A stretch of DNA of 64,000 nt. It comes from Berberis thunbergii (lineage: Eukaryota; Streptophyta; Magnoliopsida; Ranunculales; Berberidaceae). The notes beneath the pieces were generated by a model. It did no database searches. It had not been told where the DNA came from and saw only the letters and a list, made by a program, of their open reading frames with translations. Made by a program: the position numbers and the translations under genes. How positions within the stretch are numbered: position 1 is the stretch's first letter; each line of letters starts with the position of its first letter. This document shows positions 33,889 to 45,695 of this stretch, in pieces. The DNA lies in contig QNQO01009168.1 of assembly GCA_003290165.1 (NCBI GenBank), positions 1 through 64,000 on the forward strand, read 5' to 3'.

Positions 33889-35233
33889 TAGGGGTGGGCA
33901 CGGTCCGGATCGGTTCCAAATTTGGAGGAACCTAACTCGAACCGTTTAAAAATAACGGATCCGGTCCGGTCCGGATCCCCTCATTTTAAACATTGGAACC
34001 GAACCAAACTCGAACCGTTTGGAACGGTCCGGTTCCTACGGTTCCAAACGGTTCCTAGCAGTATTTTCTTTGATGTCATCTACTAGATGATATTCTTTTC
34101 TAAAACTGCTTGGTAACTCCCTGAAAAAAGCTTTTGATCTCTACTGACTAGTTCTATGTTGAATGTGCAATTACTGGCTTGTTTGCATATATATTCAGCA
34201 CAGATCATGCACACCTCAACATAAATTTCAACCCCCTTTTAATCTAATATTGGTTCTTCATGAAATTCACATAGTTAAATCTACATTCTCACGGTTTAAT
34301 CTACATCTAAATACAAATTAACAATATACTAAAATTCAACAGATAGAGAAAATTAATGAAAGAAACAAAAAAAAAAAACTGACCTGGGTTTGGAGAGGAA
34401 CAATGGGTTCGATGGTAATACCGTCATCAAAGGCATAAGACCCTTCTACGATTATTGAATCCTACAATGGGGAAGAAGGTCAAAACAAGGGTAGCTGTTG
34501 ATGAAAGCAAGACTAAATTTTTGTAAAAAAAGAAGAACCAAAGACTGAAAATTTACCTCCATTGAAGGTGTGGGGAGGCTTCAAAACTACAGAATTCGAA
34601 GAATTACCGCATAAGAAGAAGAGGGTATGTGTGTCTTCGATGAAGAAGAAGTGGAGGTGCGTTTAGGGTCCCTGAAATTAATGAGAGATGAGACGGAGAT
34701 CTTCTTCTCGAGACAGAGACCGAGAGAAAGAGGAGACGGAGATCTCCTCCTGCTGCTTCTTCTCGAGACAGAGATCGAGAGAGAGAGGAGAGGGAGATCT
34801 CCAATCGTCTCTTCCTTTTCTTCTGCTCCTCTTCTTCTTGGTCTCGCTTCTGCAGCCTGCTGCTACTTATTCTTCTCGAGCTAGAGAGTGAGAGGGAGAG
34901 GAGAGAAAGCCAGAGAGTGAGAGGGAGACGAGAGAAAGACAGAGAGACAGAGGAGGGAAGGACCGAAGGACAGAGAGAGAGACAGAGGTCTTCTCTTGGT
35001 GCTAAATAGGGGTAGATTGGTGATTTGGTGGTAGATTTTTAATAAATGCAATTTGAAACGGGTCCGATCCGGACCGTTTCGTTTTTAAAAATATAAATCG
35101 GAACCGGACCGTTTTATAATGGATCCGGACCGATCCGAACCGTTTGTAAAAATTTATAATTGAAATCCGGACCGTTTAGAGCAAAACGGTCCGGTTCGAG
35201 TTGAATCCGCGGATCGACGACCCGTTTGCCCTA
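33889..35233. mobile_element. Non-autonomous hAT element with 8-bp target duplication
   Basis: A 1345-bp insert is flanked by the 8-bp direct repeat 'cctggcac' (33881-33888 and 35234-35241). Copies 1 and 3 have the uninterrupted empty site ('tggcaccatgggtctggc'). The ends are 'taggggtgggcacgg' and, inverted, 'tagggcaaacgggtc', typical of hAT. Subterminal zones (33904-34060 and 35055-35205) are packed with 'ggtccgg', 'ggatccgg' and 'aaccgttt' words. The middle has an A/T-rich part and a GA/CT-rich part (34680-34990) with low-complexity open frames. No transposase domain is visible, so it depends on a partner element. Confidence 0.92.
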
Positions 35234-35417
35234 CCTGGCACCATGGGTCTGGCTCTCTAAAAAAAAGTGCTAAAGATGGTAGTTTAAAATACGACCACAG
35301 GTAATGGTAACTTTTAATTTGAACAATATAGGCTTACATTCATGCTGATTCAGAGACTAATCTGAACATACCGAAGCTCTTAAATGCATTTTTGAAGACT
35401 TGATATGAATGAGCATA

Positions 35418-36667
35418 TCAGTACTTCTTTATGAAATCATAAATATGTTTACTAATTTCCTCCGCCTTTTCTTGGTTGATGAAGTGCGCAACTCCTTCCA
35501 TTACGACTACTTCCTCCAGTAGTGGTACGTCCTTCTTGAATCCAACGCCGTGTATGTATTCCTGCGCGCCTGGAATATTATAGACCAGGTCCTGGTCTCC
35601 AACAATGAACTTTGTTGGCACCTTCACTTGTGCCCCAGTCCATGGTGCTGTGAGTTCCCATGTTCTGCAGAAAACAAAGAAAATGAACACCATGGACAAA
35701 TGAAACTATGAAATGAAATCAAGTGGAAACCGAATAAGAAGAAACTCTGCAATACACGTACAAGTCAAAAGCTCGATAATAGTCCACTGGTCCAGTGAAG
35801 CCTTTCTGTTCAAATTTGCTTGCGTAATAACTAATATCTTCCTCAGACAACCAAGATGGCAAGGTAATAGGATCTGATGAATATAGAAGCCCTGATCCTT
35901 TGGGTAAGAACAGCGCACCAGGACCACGTAGAGTCAGAAATTTTTTCATCAGTGTTTTCACATCAAGTCGAGCAAACTCTGCTTCAATTTCTCCGGGCTC
36001 CTAACATATCAGAATTAATAAACATTGTCAATTTGAATAGGTTGTACCTTGTCAAGTTTTACTCTTTATTTTTCAGTGATTAAATACTTAAGCCCATCAC
36101 AACAATTTACCTGAAATCGAACGATATAATGATCATCACCAAAAAGAGCATGAAAAAATTCAACTGTCTTCACCAATGGATCGCGTCTTAAAAAATGGAC
36201 ACTCAGATTCACCAAAGCCTTAACACGATCCGGCCTAAACAAACAGAGGTTCCAAGCTATTATTGCACCCCAATCATGGCCAACGACAAACACCTGTCAG
36301 AGAAAATAACATCATCAGTATACTACTTTAATCAATCAAAACCAATGAATTGGAAGAAACAGAAGAATGGAGCATTGCTTTTTACCTGATCTAGGCCAAG
36401 GGAGTCAATGAGGGCAATCAGGTCCCCTACAAGATGATGAATGGTGTAGTTCTGGAAGGAAGGTGGTACATCAGTATCACCGTATCCACGGAGATCAGGA
36501 GCTATTGCTCGGTAACCCCACGAAGCAAGTGAGTGTATTTGGTGCCTCCATGAGTACCAAAGCTCAGGGAAGCCATGAAGTAGAAGCACCACAGGGCCTT
36601 CACCCTTCTCTGCTATGTGCATGTTGATACCATTCACAGCTACTATTTTATGAGAAATTCCCTCCAT
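35418..36667 (-). CDS. Soluble epoxide hydrolase EH-B, 4 exons, intact
   Basis: Same enzyme family and structure as EH-A. Exons: 36386-36667, 36111-36293, 35762-36000, 35418-35664; lengths 282, 183, 239 and 247 nt match the other copies exactly and give 316 residues. 'HGFPELW', 'GHDWGA', 'ISYYASKF', 'VDYYR', 'VGDQDLVY' and 'EGVAHFINQE' are all present, so the triad and lid tyrosines are intact. The start 'MEGISHKIVAV' is the first ATG. Small differences: 'HGVGF' for 'HGGGF' and 'GALFLPKGSG' for 'GALCLPKGSG'. It lies tail-to-tail with the beta-galactosidase remnant, with the hAT insertion about 180 bp beyond its stop. Expression cannot be judged from sequence. Confidence 0.95.
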
Positions 36668-36722
36668 CGCGAACTCGCTTATCTCTCTCCCTCCTTATCC
36701 TTCTCTACAACTTAATACCGAG

Positions 36723-36735
36723 TTATATATATAAT
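36723..36735 (-). promoter_or_regulatory. TATA box of EH-B
   Basis: 'ttatatatataatg' lies about 57-68 bp upstream of the ATG and reads as TATATATAA on the minus strand. A CT-rich leader ('ctctctccctcc' on the plus strand) lies between. Confidence 0.6.
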
Positions 36736-36877
36736 GTTGTCATTAATTGTACTGTAAGGTCTGAACGATAGGCAATTACATTTTTGTGGATAACATGAAG
36801 AAGCCATCGAAGTTGACTGGTGCAGATGTCAGATATACATATTGGAGAAAGACTATAATTTATTATTAAAAGTGGAA

Positions 36878-37022
36878 TTCTAAAGGTCGAGGAAACTAGC
36901 ACGGAGAGGGAGGTGGCGGAGTGGAAGCCATCCATCTTGCTCGAAATGTGCACACAAAAATTGTGGACGACTCTTACCCCGCCACCTCCCTCCCCTAGCT
37001 CGTTTCCTCGCTCTCTAGCCTC
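36878..37022. repeat. Foldback element upstream of EH-B (first)
   Basis: 'ggaattctaaaggtcgagga' opens an arm with 'gagagggaggtggcgg', complementary to 'ccgccacctccctccc' near 36981-36997; 'tcgtttcctcgctctctag' closes it. The ends resemble the Mutator-like MITE at 4510, so it belongs to the same family. The loop sequence differs. Confidence 0.6.
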
Positions 37023-37104
37023 ACTCTTATTAAAAAAAACAGCTACCGCCCGTCTCTCAACATTATTGAAGTGCTCATCTATGACGCATCATGTCATCAT
37101 CATT

Positions 37105-37256
37105 GATGCATCTAGCTGTCGAGGAAAACAATGAGGGGAGGGCCGTGGAGGGAGTGGGACCATCTATTTTCTTGAAATGCGGGCACAAAAAATAATGGCA
37201 GACATCCTAACAATATAAACGATCCCACCCTGTCTTTCCCCGCATTTAGAATTTCT
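37105..37256. repeat. Foldback element upstream of EH-B (second, truncated)
   Basis: 'tctagctgtcgaggaaaac' begins the left arm. The right arm ends 'ccccgcatttagaatttct' but lacks the 'cgctgttttcctcgcc' part that is present in copy 3 (62735-62760). It was therefore damaged by a small deletion. Confidence 0.55.
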
Positions 37257-38400
37257 TATAGAGATTGAAATGAAAAAGTCCAGACAGTGAAATGAATAAA
37301 AAAAAATGCTTCAATTGTCCAAATTAGAGATACCCATTTTAAAATTTAAAATCAATCCTGAACTCCTGATCATGTAAATTACTAAGGAGTTATCTTTACC
37401 CTTTCTCCTTACAAGCAACACTGTGTATGTAACGGACCAAAATCAAGTTTTCAACAATAACAATACAACTGGATTCATTAGGATACAAATAAGTTTGAAG
37501 TGATACTGGTGTATATTGTGGAATATGTTTAAAAGAGATACATTCGTAGGGTATGTGGACACCTACGATATGAGACACTTACGTAGAAATTTTTATGATT
37601 TCGACTTTATTGTCGGAGGCTATGTAGGCTTATAATATTGTCTTTGTCTTCATCACTTGATATTTACCATGTTTGAATCATCCGTAATGATCGGCATATC
37701 TCGTAAACTTGTAGTTATTGTTAAATATGAAATGTTTGTGTTAGTGCTTGAACTTAGAAATTTTATGAAATTTTAAATATGAAATTTTAGAACCTGTATA
37801 AGGACACCTCTTCCATTTTATGGATCATGTATCTAGGATTACTCACTTATTTATTATTGTGTGGCATAAATTTATCCTGTATATTATTTTGTTATTTGTA
37901 TTTGGTTCACTCGCACCAACTAGCTTTGTGTTTTTCTGACCTCGTAAGGGGTGTACTTCTATTGGAGTGCAAGCAGTGCTAGTGTTCCTGCTGATCGTGA
38001 CGCTTAAGCTCAATTTTCAGGTGTAAACTTGTGTTGTGTTGTTTAGTCGTGTCCACCCTGTACGGGTATATTTTGCTTCTTTTATATTACCTTGCTAAAT
38101 ACTAGATGTTTGTATAGATTGATTTTGTCGCTATGACTCTAGCGGAGCGAATCGAATACTTTTATTTTGTTCAAATTTTATCACAGTTGTTATTTCCGTT
38201 TTTCAAGAATATATTATATTATGATATTGTGTTCGATTACGATGCCACGATTCCCATGGCGGGTCGGGACATGACAGTTAACCTCTTGTTGGTGAAGAAC
38301 CTTAAATTCATTTCGTGGTGAGTGCATGAATGCGTTTTAATGTAAAAACTCCACAATGTTAATATATATATGTCATCACTGGATATGTCATCAATGGATA
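37257..38400. other. Conserved upstream region of EH-B
   Basis: This is collinear with 62775-63910. It contains 'gcgggtcgggacatgacag' near 38259, a phrase often found near plant LTR ends, so it may be an old retroelement. An open frame of 62 codons (38133-38321, 'MTLAERIEYFYFVQILSQLL') is conserved in length in copy 3 with few changes, but I do not recognise it. No other gene is seen. Confidence 0.4.
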
Positions 38401-38800
38401 GCGTTGGAGAAACTGAACACTGAGATTTACCAAAGCCATAACCCGGTCAGGCCTGAACACTGAGATCACCACCACATCAATCAATGAAAACCAACAATTT
38501 GAAGAAAGGCAGAGCATTATTTTAACTTGACCTAGACCAAGGGAGTCAATGAGAGTGCTAGATCAACCAACAAGATGATGAATGCTGTAGTTATGACTGG
38601 AAGGTGGTGCATCGAGTGTCACCATATCCATGGAGGTCAGGAGCTATTGCTCGGTAACCTACGAAGGGAGTGAGAGTATTTGGTGTCTCCATGAGTACCA
38701 AAGCTCAGGGAAGGCATGAAAGGAGAAGCACCACTGGACGTTAACTCTTCTTCGCTTGATACCATTCTCAGCTACTATTTTACGATCAATTCTCTTCATC
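38401..38800 (-). pseudogene. Epoxide hydrolase pseudogene D1, exons 1-2 remains
   Basis: On the minus strand 38530-38790 resembles EH exon 1. 'FPELWYSWRHQ'-like coding is readable ('ctttggtactcatggagaca'), with deletions, and 'DSLGLGQ' marks the end. Pieces around 38410-38460 resemble exon 2 ('NRVMALVNLSV'-like) in duplicate. Frames are broken throughout. The same sequence restarts at 63920 in copy 3. Confidence 0.75.
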
Positions 38801-39175
38801 ACTAATTTAGTCAAATATCACACCCTTAATCCTCCTCTACAATCTATAATATAATGTACTAATTGGTACTGTAAGGTCTCAAGCTCATGAATTTTTTTTA
38901 GAGCGCATTACATAATGAGAAGCCATCAGATTTGTCCTAGACAATAAAAAAATTGCTCCAATAAAAGATGTTAGGTTCGTATAATGATTTAAATTTGGAG
39001 ATCATCACAAACCTTGAAATCAATCCAAAACACCTAATCATGTAATCTATTCAGGAGCGAGGTAAGATGTCGCAAATATATGATCTCATTCTCTTTAGAT
39101 GCACCGCTTTTTATGTACACGTATGTGCATGGAGTGTAATAGACTAAGAATGAGGACTTCAACAATAAGAACAAC
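38801..39175. other. Sequence between EH pseudogene pieces
   Basis: A/T-rich sequence without recognisable coding. It may hold decayed introns or flanks of D1. Confidence 0.35.
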
Positions 39176-39500
39176 CCTTCTCTGAAGTTTCATTTGTGCT
39201 CCAGTACGTCCATGGTGCAATTGGCTACCAGATTCTGCTAAAACCCAAAAACATCTTAAAATCCCATTCTTACACAAAAGGAAACTATGAAATTCAAAAC
39301 ATGACATCTCAGTTTGAAGCACATTCGGAATATAATTGTTAGCAGGGCAAGCGCAACCCGAATCTTACAGAATGTAAGATGCGAATTCAGCTGGAATAGA
39401 TAAACTTTGCAGGTAACACTGGTCAAATCTCTTGATAATAGTTCAGTCCTACAGTGAAGCCTCTCTTTTCGAATTTCTCAGGTAAACAACTAACAAGAGA
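39176..39500 (-). pseudogene. Epoxide hydrolase pseudogene D1, exon 3-4 scraps
   Basis: Minus-strand 'WTYWSTNET'-like sequence near 39190-39230 matches the 'APWTGAQVK' start of exon 4 with frame changes. 39410-39480 reads like 'KFEKRGFTVGLNYYQEI' of exon 3. Order and frames are disturbed, and it is non-functional. Confidence 0.6.
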
Positions 39501-39772
39501 ATGAAAATGGGAAATGCACAGGCTCATGTACCACATTGGCGAATAACCAAACAATGTCAAGGATAATTACCAATGAAAGCAAATTCCTAAAACATATATA
39601 TGTGTGTCAAACCACAAGATGAAATTTGCAAATATACAAATTTTCTTGACAAAAAATGAAGCTATGAAACCAGTTCTGGTGGAATAGATAGTATGAACCG
39701 TTGTTAACATAGAGGTCATAGATCGAATGAACCGTTGTTAATATGAAGCTGATTCATGAGATAATGAACAGA
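39501..39772. other. Spacer between EH pseudogenes D1 and D2
   Basis: No feature is recognised apart from short AT repeats. The two related phrases 'gaaccgttgtta' at about 39697 and 39728 form a small direct repeat. Confidence 0.35.
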
Positions 39773-39775
39773 TTA

Positions 39776-40300
39776 ATACTTCTTTATGAAATCATAAATA
39801 TGTTTACTAATTTCCTCTGCTTTTTCCTGGTTGATGAAGTGAGCAACTCCTTCCATTACAACTACTTCCTCCAGGAGTGGTACATTCTCCTTAAATCCAC
39901 CGCCGTTTATGTATTCCTTTGCGCCTGGAATATTATAGACCAGGTCTTGGTCTCCGACGATAAACTTTGCTGGTACATTCACTCGTGCTCCAGTCCAAGG
40001 TGCTGTGAGCTCCCATGTTCTACAAAAACCCAGGAAAGTCAACTCAGAGGCTTAGACAAAGCATTGAAACAAAATCAAGTAAGAGTATATCAAACTTTTG
40101 CAGCAAACATACACGTCGAAAGCCCTATAATAGTTCAGGCCTCCAGTGAAGCCTTTTTGCTCGAATTTGCTCACGTAATACTCAACATCTTCTTCAGACA
40201 ACCAAGAGGGTAAGGTAATCGGACCAGAAGGATATAGAAACCCTGTTCCTTTGGGTAACTTGAGTGGACCTGGATCACGAAGAGTCAGAAACTAGTGTTT
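39776..40300 (-). pseudogene. Epoxide hydrolase pseudogene D2, exons 3-4
   Basis: Exon 4 is open and well kept (39776-40019: 'TWELTAPWTGARVNVPAKFI', acid 'GDQDLVY', His in 'EGVAHFINQE'). Exon 3 is at about 40108-40296 ('LKLPKGTGFLYPSGPI', 'EEDVEYYVSKFEQKGFTGGL'). Upstream of that, at 40297, the gene ends abruptly in unrelated sequence, so exons 1-2 with the nucleophile are gone. It is more divergent from EH-A/B/C than they are from one another, so it marks an older duplication. Confidence 0.9.
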
Positions 40301-40432
40301 TCTTGATGAAATGTGAAGGTTTGTTGAGTGCTAATGATTTATTTGTGTTTGTTTTGTAAGTGAAGAAGATGTTCGGATTTTCGCAGGGACAAGTTAATAT
40401 GAGTTTTTAGTTTTGACATGACACAACTCATT

Positions 40433-40610
40433 TAGGGATGGCAACGGGGTGGATTTGGGCAAATCCATCCCTGCCCCGCTGGAGATAACGGATCCCCCGA
40501 ATCCACCTCATATATCCATTTATACAAAATTACAAAAATCGTCCCCGACCCAGACGGATTGAACAATATCTGCCCTGCCTGAATATCTGTTTAAAAAAAA
40601 AAGTCTTCTT
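40433..40610 (+). mobile_element. hAT-type end, remnant
   Basis: 'tagggatggcaacgggg' is a typical hAT terminus, followed by subterminal 'ggatttgggc', 'cggatccccc' and 'gaatccacc' words. No inverted partner is visible in the next kilobase, so it is a one-ended remnant. Confidence 0.55.
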
Positions 40611-41240
40611 CTCAACATCAAAACTAGTAAAAAAAACCATACAAAAATTACACTACATCTGAGCATAAACATAACTTAAAACATACAGATTCAAATGCAA
40701 CACCTAATAATACACCTGTCTATTCATTTGACTAAAGTCCACAACTCCTCACATAAATTGCGAAAAAAAAACCCCCATCACGATCAACATTACAGATCTA
40801 ATATGAGATAAATTGTTTTGCGATTTTTTGCAATTGATGAAGTTGTACAAAATATGAAAACAACATAGGCTGAATTATGAAGGTCACCATCATGTTCACT
40901 CGCTCATTTTTAATGTAGCAACCACATGACAAACAAAGTATATATTTAAAAGAGATATAAGTGTTTTTCACTATTGATGTCATGTGGAAGCCTTATCTTC
41001 CCACCGTAGTCCAGGGTGACAACTCACAAGGCTAACACTAATAATAAACAACAAATCTCCTTTCAATCAACATGAGCAATATATAAACTTTGGTTGCAAC
41101 CCTATTCTAGTGAAGAATCCCCACCGCGAAGAACCCCCAACAAAAGATACTGCATGTTACACATTGATGATGTTGTTGTGCTGAATATCAGATCTAAAGA
41201 TATACAAATATTAGAATCTACAAGTCCTCGCCATATAACA
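40611..41240. other. A/T-rich sequence, no gene
   Basis: No gene is recognisable. It may be the interior of the truncated hAT-like element or a separate decayed repeat. Confidence 0.35.
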
Positions 41241-41594
41241 TGTCACGATCTGGATTACAGAGATGAATTATTGGCTGGAAGATTGAATTAGTTTAATTAA
41301 GGAATAAGGGTAGATTGATAATTAAAGTCCAATTTGTTAGTTGGGACCACAATTTGCTACGACACGTGTAAGAAGATAATAGGATAGATTGAATTTATGT
41401 TAGCTTCATCCCTTTATAAGGGGAAAGGAACCTAGAATCAGTAAAATGATTGTAATAGAAGAATATGTTCAATTGCTTCAATTGAGAGGTGTGTTGTAAT
41501 CCTTCCTTGGAATTGAATACAATATCTTTCGAATTTCGATTTTTATATTCCATTGTCTCCGATTAGAGTTCTTCAGCTTGTCAAGTAAGTGACA
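41241..41594 (+). repeat. Ty3/gypsy 5' LTR
   Basis: 354 bp with inverted ends TGTCAC ... GTGACA. It contains a TATA-like 'ctttataagg' (about 41411) followed by a run to 'aatacaatatctttcg', consistent with a promoter and R region. A primer-binding site follows directly. Confidence 0.85.
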
Positions 41595-41595
41595 A

Positions 41596-41610
41596 TTGGT
41601 ATCAAGAGCC
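41596..41610 (+). other. Gypsy primer-binding site
   Basis: 'ttggtatcaagagcc' directly after the LTR matches the initiator-Met tRNA primer site with one extra A. Confidence 0.8.
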
Positions 41611-41631
41611 ACAAATCCTCATACCTGCAAC

Positions 41632-43409
41632 ATGGCAACGAGGGCTCGAGAAGTCGAGGCATTTATGAAGGAAACAAAAAAGCAATTGATGGAATCATCC
41701 AGTCAAATGGATTGGGTGAAAGCTGAACTCCAAAAGATCTCTGCAAGTCAAGAACACAGTGAACAAAGATTAGATGCAAAAATGGACAAATTAATTTAGT
41801 TGTTTCAGAACACCAAGGTGAACAATACATGAGGAGAATCTAGCAACACGCATGCATCCACCAGCACTGGAAATCAAGCACGAGCACCCACCCTCCCTCC
41901 CGCTGAAATTGGAGGTAACATGTTTCGTTTTCCCAAAATCGATTTTCCTCGTTTTGATGGGTCTAACCCTAGGTCGTGGGTAAAGAAATGTGAGTGTTTC
42001 TTCCATTTGCATAGTATTCTTGATTATTGCAATGTTTTCATAGCCTCTATACATTTGGATGACAAAACATACAATTGGTTTCTCGATTATTAGATTTCTA
42101 AACTTAATGTCTCTTGGCCTGAGCTTATTCATAATTTATGTCTTCGTTTCGAGGACCCTATCACAGACAACTACGTCGATGCCTTTAACAAAATCTTTCA
42201 GGACCAATCAGTAGAGCTATACTATGATCGATTTGAGGAATTAAAATCGCTTATGTTATTGCACACCCCTTATTGACAGAACCCTATTTTGTGCTCAATT
42301 TTCTTAGTGGGTTGAGACCTGATATCAGTTGTGCAAATGTTCAAACCTATTACGGTATCTCAAGCTTTCTCTTTAGCCAGAATGCAAGAATCTTGCACTC
42401 CCACACCATCTCCGGCTTCATCATCTTCTAGTGTTCATAGAAAACAATACAATAACACCTTACAAACCACAAATTGGACTTGGTATAACACAATGTCCAA
42501 TCCACAAATACAACCATCCTCACAATCAGTTCCATTTTCAGGACAGAAACCACCTCTTCCCATTACAAATCAGTCCTTCACGCCCCTCAAATTTTCTTTT
42601 CCCAACCCACCAATCAAAAGGCTTACACCATTTCAAATGAAACTTCACAGCGATAAGGGTTTATGTTATAACTGCAACGAAATATACAAATCGGGCCATT
42701 TATGCAAAACCCAACACTTATACATGTTAATTTCTGACTCTTATCCACAAGAGGAACCACCTCCCTTACTAGCTGATACTGAAAATTTAATAAAAGAAAT
42801 CTCCTCTGATATGGAACTTTCTCTCCATGCCCTTCATGGGAACCCTTCCTCAAATACAATCCTACTCAAAGGCTTCATCAATAAACATCCTATTTCCATT
42901 CTTATAGACACAGGGAGTACCCATTCCTTTGTTGACCCAAAGGTGATTAAAACCACCAATTGGCCTACCATGATTACTTCACAAATGGTTGTCAAAGTGG
43001 CCAATGGCCAACATCTCATTAGCAATGCCATTTGCCAACCTTTGAAATGGTCTATGCAACACCACCAATTTGAAGGTTTGGTTAGAGTGTTACCTCTAGG
43101 GGGTTATGACATGATTTTGGGTGGAGATTGGCTTAAGCCTCTTGGAGACATCATAATCAACCTTCAATCTCTTCAACTAACCATATCCCACCAAGGCCAA
43201 ACCATCACTCTCCAAGGTGTCCATGACACAACCTCTTTGTTCCTCATTGGCCCATTTAAAATCTCCAAATTTCTAAAAAAACACTCCTTTTCATTCATTG
43301 GCCATCTCTTTTCAATAACCCCATCTCATGCTCAACCTCCATATCCACCTCAAGTTGCTTCCCTATCACAAACTTACCAAGATGTTTTTCAATCCCCATC
43401 ATCCATCCC
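41632..43409 (+). pseudogene. Gypsy gag and protease, truncated
   Basis: Gag starts 'MATRAREVEAFMKETKKQLM' (41632) and stops after 56 codons. It continues in other frames through 'FPKIDFPRFDGSNPRSWVKK' (about 41931-41990), the gag core. A long frame (42331-43434) contains a zinc knuckle 'CYNCNEIYKSGHLC' and the retropepsin 'LIDTGSTHSFVD', and ends with 'MILGGDWLKPLGDI' and 'LFLIGPFKISKFLKK'. The element is cut at 43409 by a minus-strand R1 LTR; RT, RNase H and integrase are missing. The last codons of the open frame belong to the R1 end. Confidence 0.9.
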
Positions 43410-45083
43410 TGATATTCACATAATTATTACATAATATATCCCTTAATTTATACATGTTAGTGTTTCGATTATTATATTTTATAGTAATTATTTCGTTTTC
43501 ATGTCTTTGTAGGAATTTGAGCGTAAACGATGAAATCACATTAAAGCGACAAGTTAAGGAACGACAATTAGTCGATTCCAACAGTGGTATAAAGCAGTCA
43601 CAAACCTAAACCCGAAACCTAATTCATAACCTAGTCCATAACCTAAACCCGAAACCTAATTCATAACCTAAACCCAAAACCTAATTCATAACCTAAACCC
43701 AATCCATACCCTAAACCCAAACCAAGCCCAATCCTTCTCCTACCCTCATTGATGAATCATTCCCTCATTTCATCCCTATTATTTTCTATAAATAGAGGAG
43801 AATAGGGTGAGAAGGGAAGAGGAGGAAGAGAAGGGAAAAGAAGAGAATTAGAAATCAAAACTTCTTCCTCAATGGAGATTTCCTCAAAGGAGTTCCTCTC
43901 TCAAAGGTGATTCTCACAAGGTCACCCTCACCACTCATCCATCTCTCACTCACTCCACTCACTCAGCAATCACCACCTCGCCACCACCATCACCCTAGCA
44001 CCATCTCCACCGCCAGACAGCACAACCGCCATCGTCACCACCGTGAAACAGGGGTGTGACAACCCTGTTTCACGTCCAATTTTCACCCCACCACCACTCT
44101 CTGCTCCCCTCCCTTGTCCACCACCTCCGCACGAGTCCCACCACCACAACCTCCGCACGAATTGCTGCGACAAAGCCACCAACCACGCCACGAAACAGAG
44201 CCGCACCGCGACTCTGTTTCGCCTCGCAGACCCTGTTTCCCCTCATTTCTCAGCCTCTCTTAGTCTCGAGCTTCTTCCTGACTCCCTCTCTCGCGACCAC
44301 CGTCACGACCAGACCAAGCACCATCACCGCCACCTCGCGAGACAGAGCTCGCAGCCACAGAAACAGGGAGCCCTGTTCCTCGCCCTCCTTTGCGTTTTTA
44401 TTGATATCTAGCTGTTTTCTCACCCTCTATTTCTCTTTTTCAGGTTCTGGAGATGATTTGAAGACGAGGAAGGCCGCGAGAACAAGCGCTGTCGCGCTGG
44501 AGAAGACGACCGGGCGAGGCAGTACTGTAGCGAGGGCGGGAGAAAGAGTCAAAATTTGTTTTTTGGCTATTCACACCCCCGGTTTTGCTCTGTAGCATTT
44601 TGGGACCATTTCCTCGGGATTCATGCACAACCACCTGCTAATCTGCTGAGTGCCACCACATCGAGTTTGTGACAAACTAAATGGGTTGTATAAGTAATTT
44701 TGATTTATTTTACTGAATTGTGTGCTTAATTGTTAATTACAATTTATTTCTGAATTTTGATAAATTGCTTTCACCTTGCATGTTCGAGAAATTAAACTTG
44801 ATATGTTTGGTAGTTAGAATTACCCTTTATTAATATTCAAAGCATGTGTTAAAAATATTAAGCTTAAACTTTGATTAAGTGTGCCCTAAAAAGACACTTA
44901 ATACTTTGTAAGAGCGTATTTGCTTGAAATAATTTGTTAATGTTTGATAGAAACATGGTATAAGTTTAATTGGATTTTAACGATCACATATTCGGTGTAA
45001 GCAAGGGATTCTCATCCCTAACGCTTCTCGTTTTTAAATTCAGTAATTTAGATTTCAATAATTTTACTAACTCATTGGTGACT
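43410..45083 (-). repeat. R1 LTR on the minus strand, part 1
   Basis: It begins on the plus strand with 'tgatattcac', the complement of the R1 terminus 'gtgaatatca'. It is the inverted counterpart of 54443-55901 and 45360-45482. It carries degenerate 'cctaaaccc' repeats (43605-43720). It is interrupted after 45083 by the plus-strand R1 solo LTR and resumes at 55902. Confidence 0.8.
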
Positions 45084-45499
45084 TGATGCGGGTTTAACTA
45101 ACCTAAATTAATAGGTTAATTTAACCCACTTGTAATAACCGCAAGTGCACGGTGCCTAACTGGTAGACAACAGCAAGTACGGGTCGATCCCACGAGGAAG
45201 GTGGATGCAATTGAATTTTAGAATTTAATTAAACTAATTTATAGGAAATGGGGTTACAGTGTTTTTTAAAACTAAACTAAAAATAAATTAAAGATAAGAA
45301 AAATAAAACAAAATAAAATGATAAGATGGATGGAATGGATTTTGTGTGGTTTGGATTCACCGATGAGCTAACAAAAATATATTTAAATCTAAATTACTGA
45401 ACGAGAAGCTTTAGGGATGAGAATCCCTTGCTTACACCGAAGATGTGATCATTAAAATTTCAATTTCAATCATATCAAGTTTCACTACACCAAAAGGGC

Positions 45500-45695
45500 T
45501 GATTAGCTACACAGGGGTGGCCACGGTTCTAAGCCGTTGGTGTGTTTGCCACGGCTAAAAACCGTGGCTATAGTTCCCAACGGCTTAAAACCGTGGCTAA
45601 AAAAGGCTTGGCCACGGTTCTAAACCGTTGGTGTGTTTGCCACGGCTAAAAACCGTGGCTATAGTGACCCACGGCTTAAAACCGTTGCAAACGTG
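45500..45695. repeat. CACTA left subterminal repeats
   Basis: About ten direct and inverted copies of 'ccacgg.taaaaccgtggc'-type words, for example 'gccacggctaaaaaccgtgg' at about 45550 and 45640. Subterminal repeats are the known transposase-binding sites in CACTA elements. Confidence 0.85.

Noticed and set aside
39743..40213. A 156-codon plus-strand open frame
   Set aside because: It is antisense to the well-preserved exons 3-4 of EH pseudogene D2. The minus strand carries the recognisable protein.
43605..43720. Interstitial telomere array ('cctaaaccc' words)
   Set aside because: Units are irregular ('gaaacctaattcataacc') and the same tract is part of the R1 LTR at 55640-55710, so it belongs to the repeat and is not telomeric DNA.
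44043..44595. A 179-codon frame and a 122-codon frame on the plus strand
   Set aside because: They lie in the CT-rich part of the minus-strand R1 LTR and have His/Pro/Thr-rich composition without homology.
45190..45215. A tRNA gene suggested by 'gggtcgatcccac'
   Set aside because: Only a T-arm-like word is present, with no acceptor, D or anticodon arms, and it recurs as a fixed part of the R1 LTR (also near 20120).
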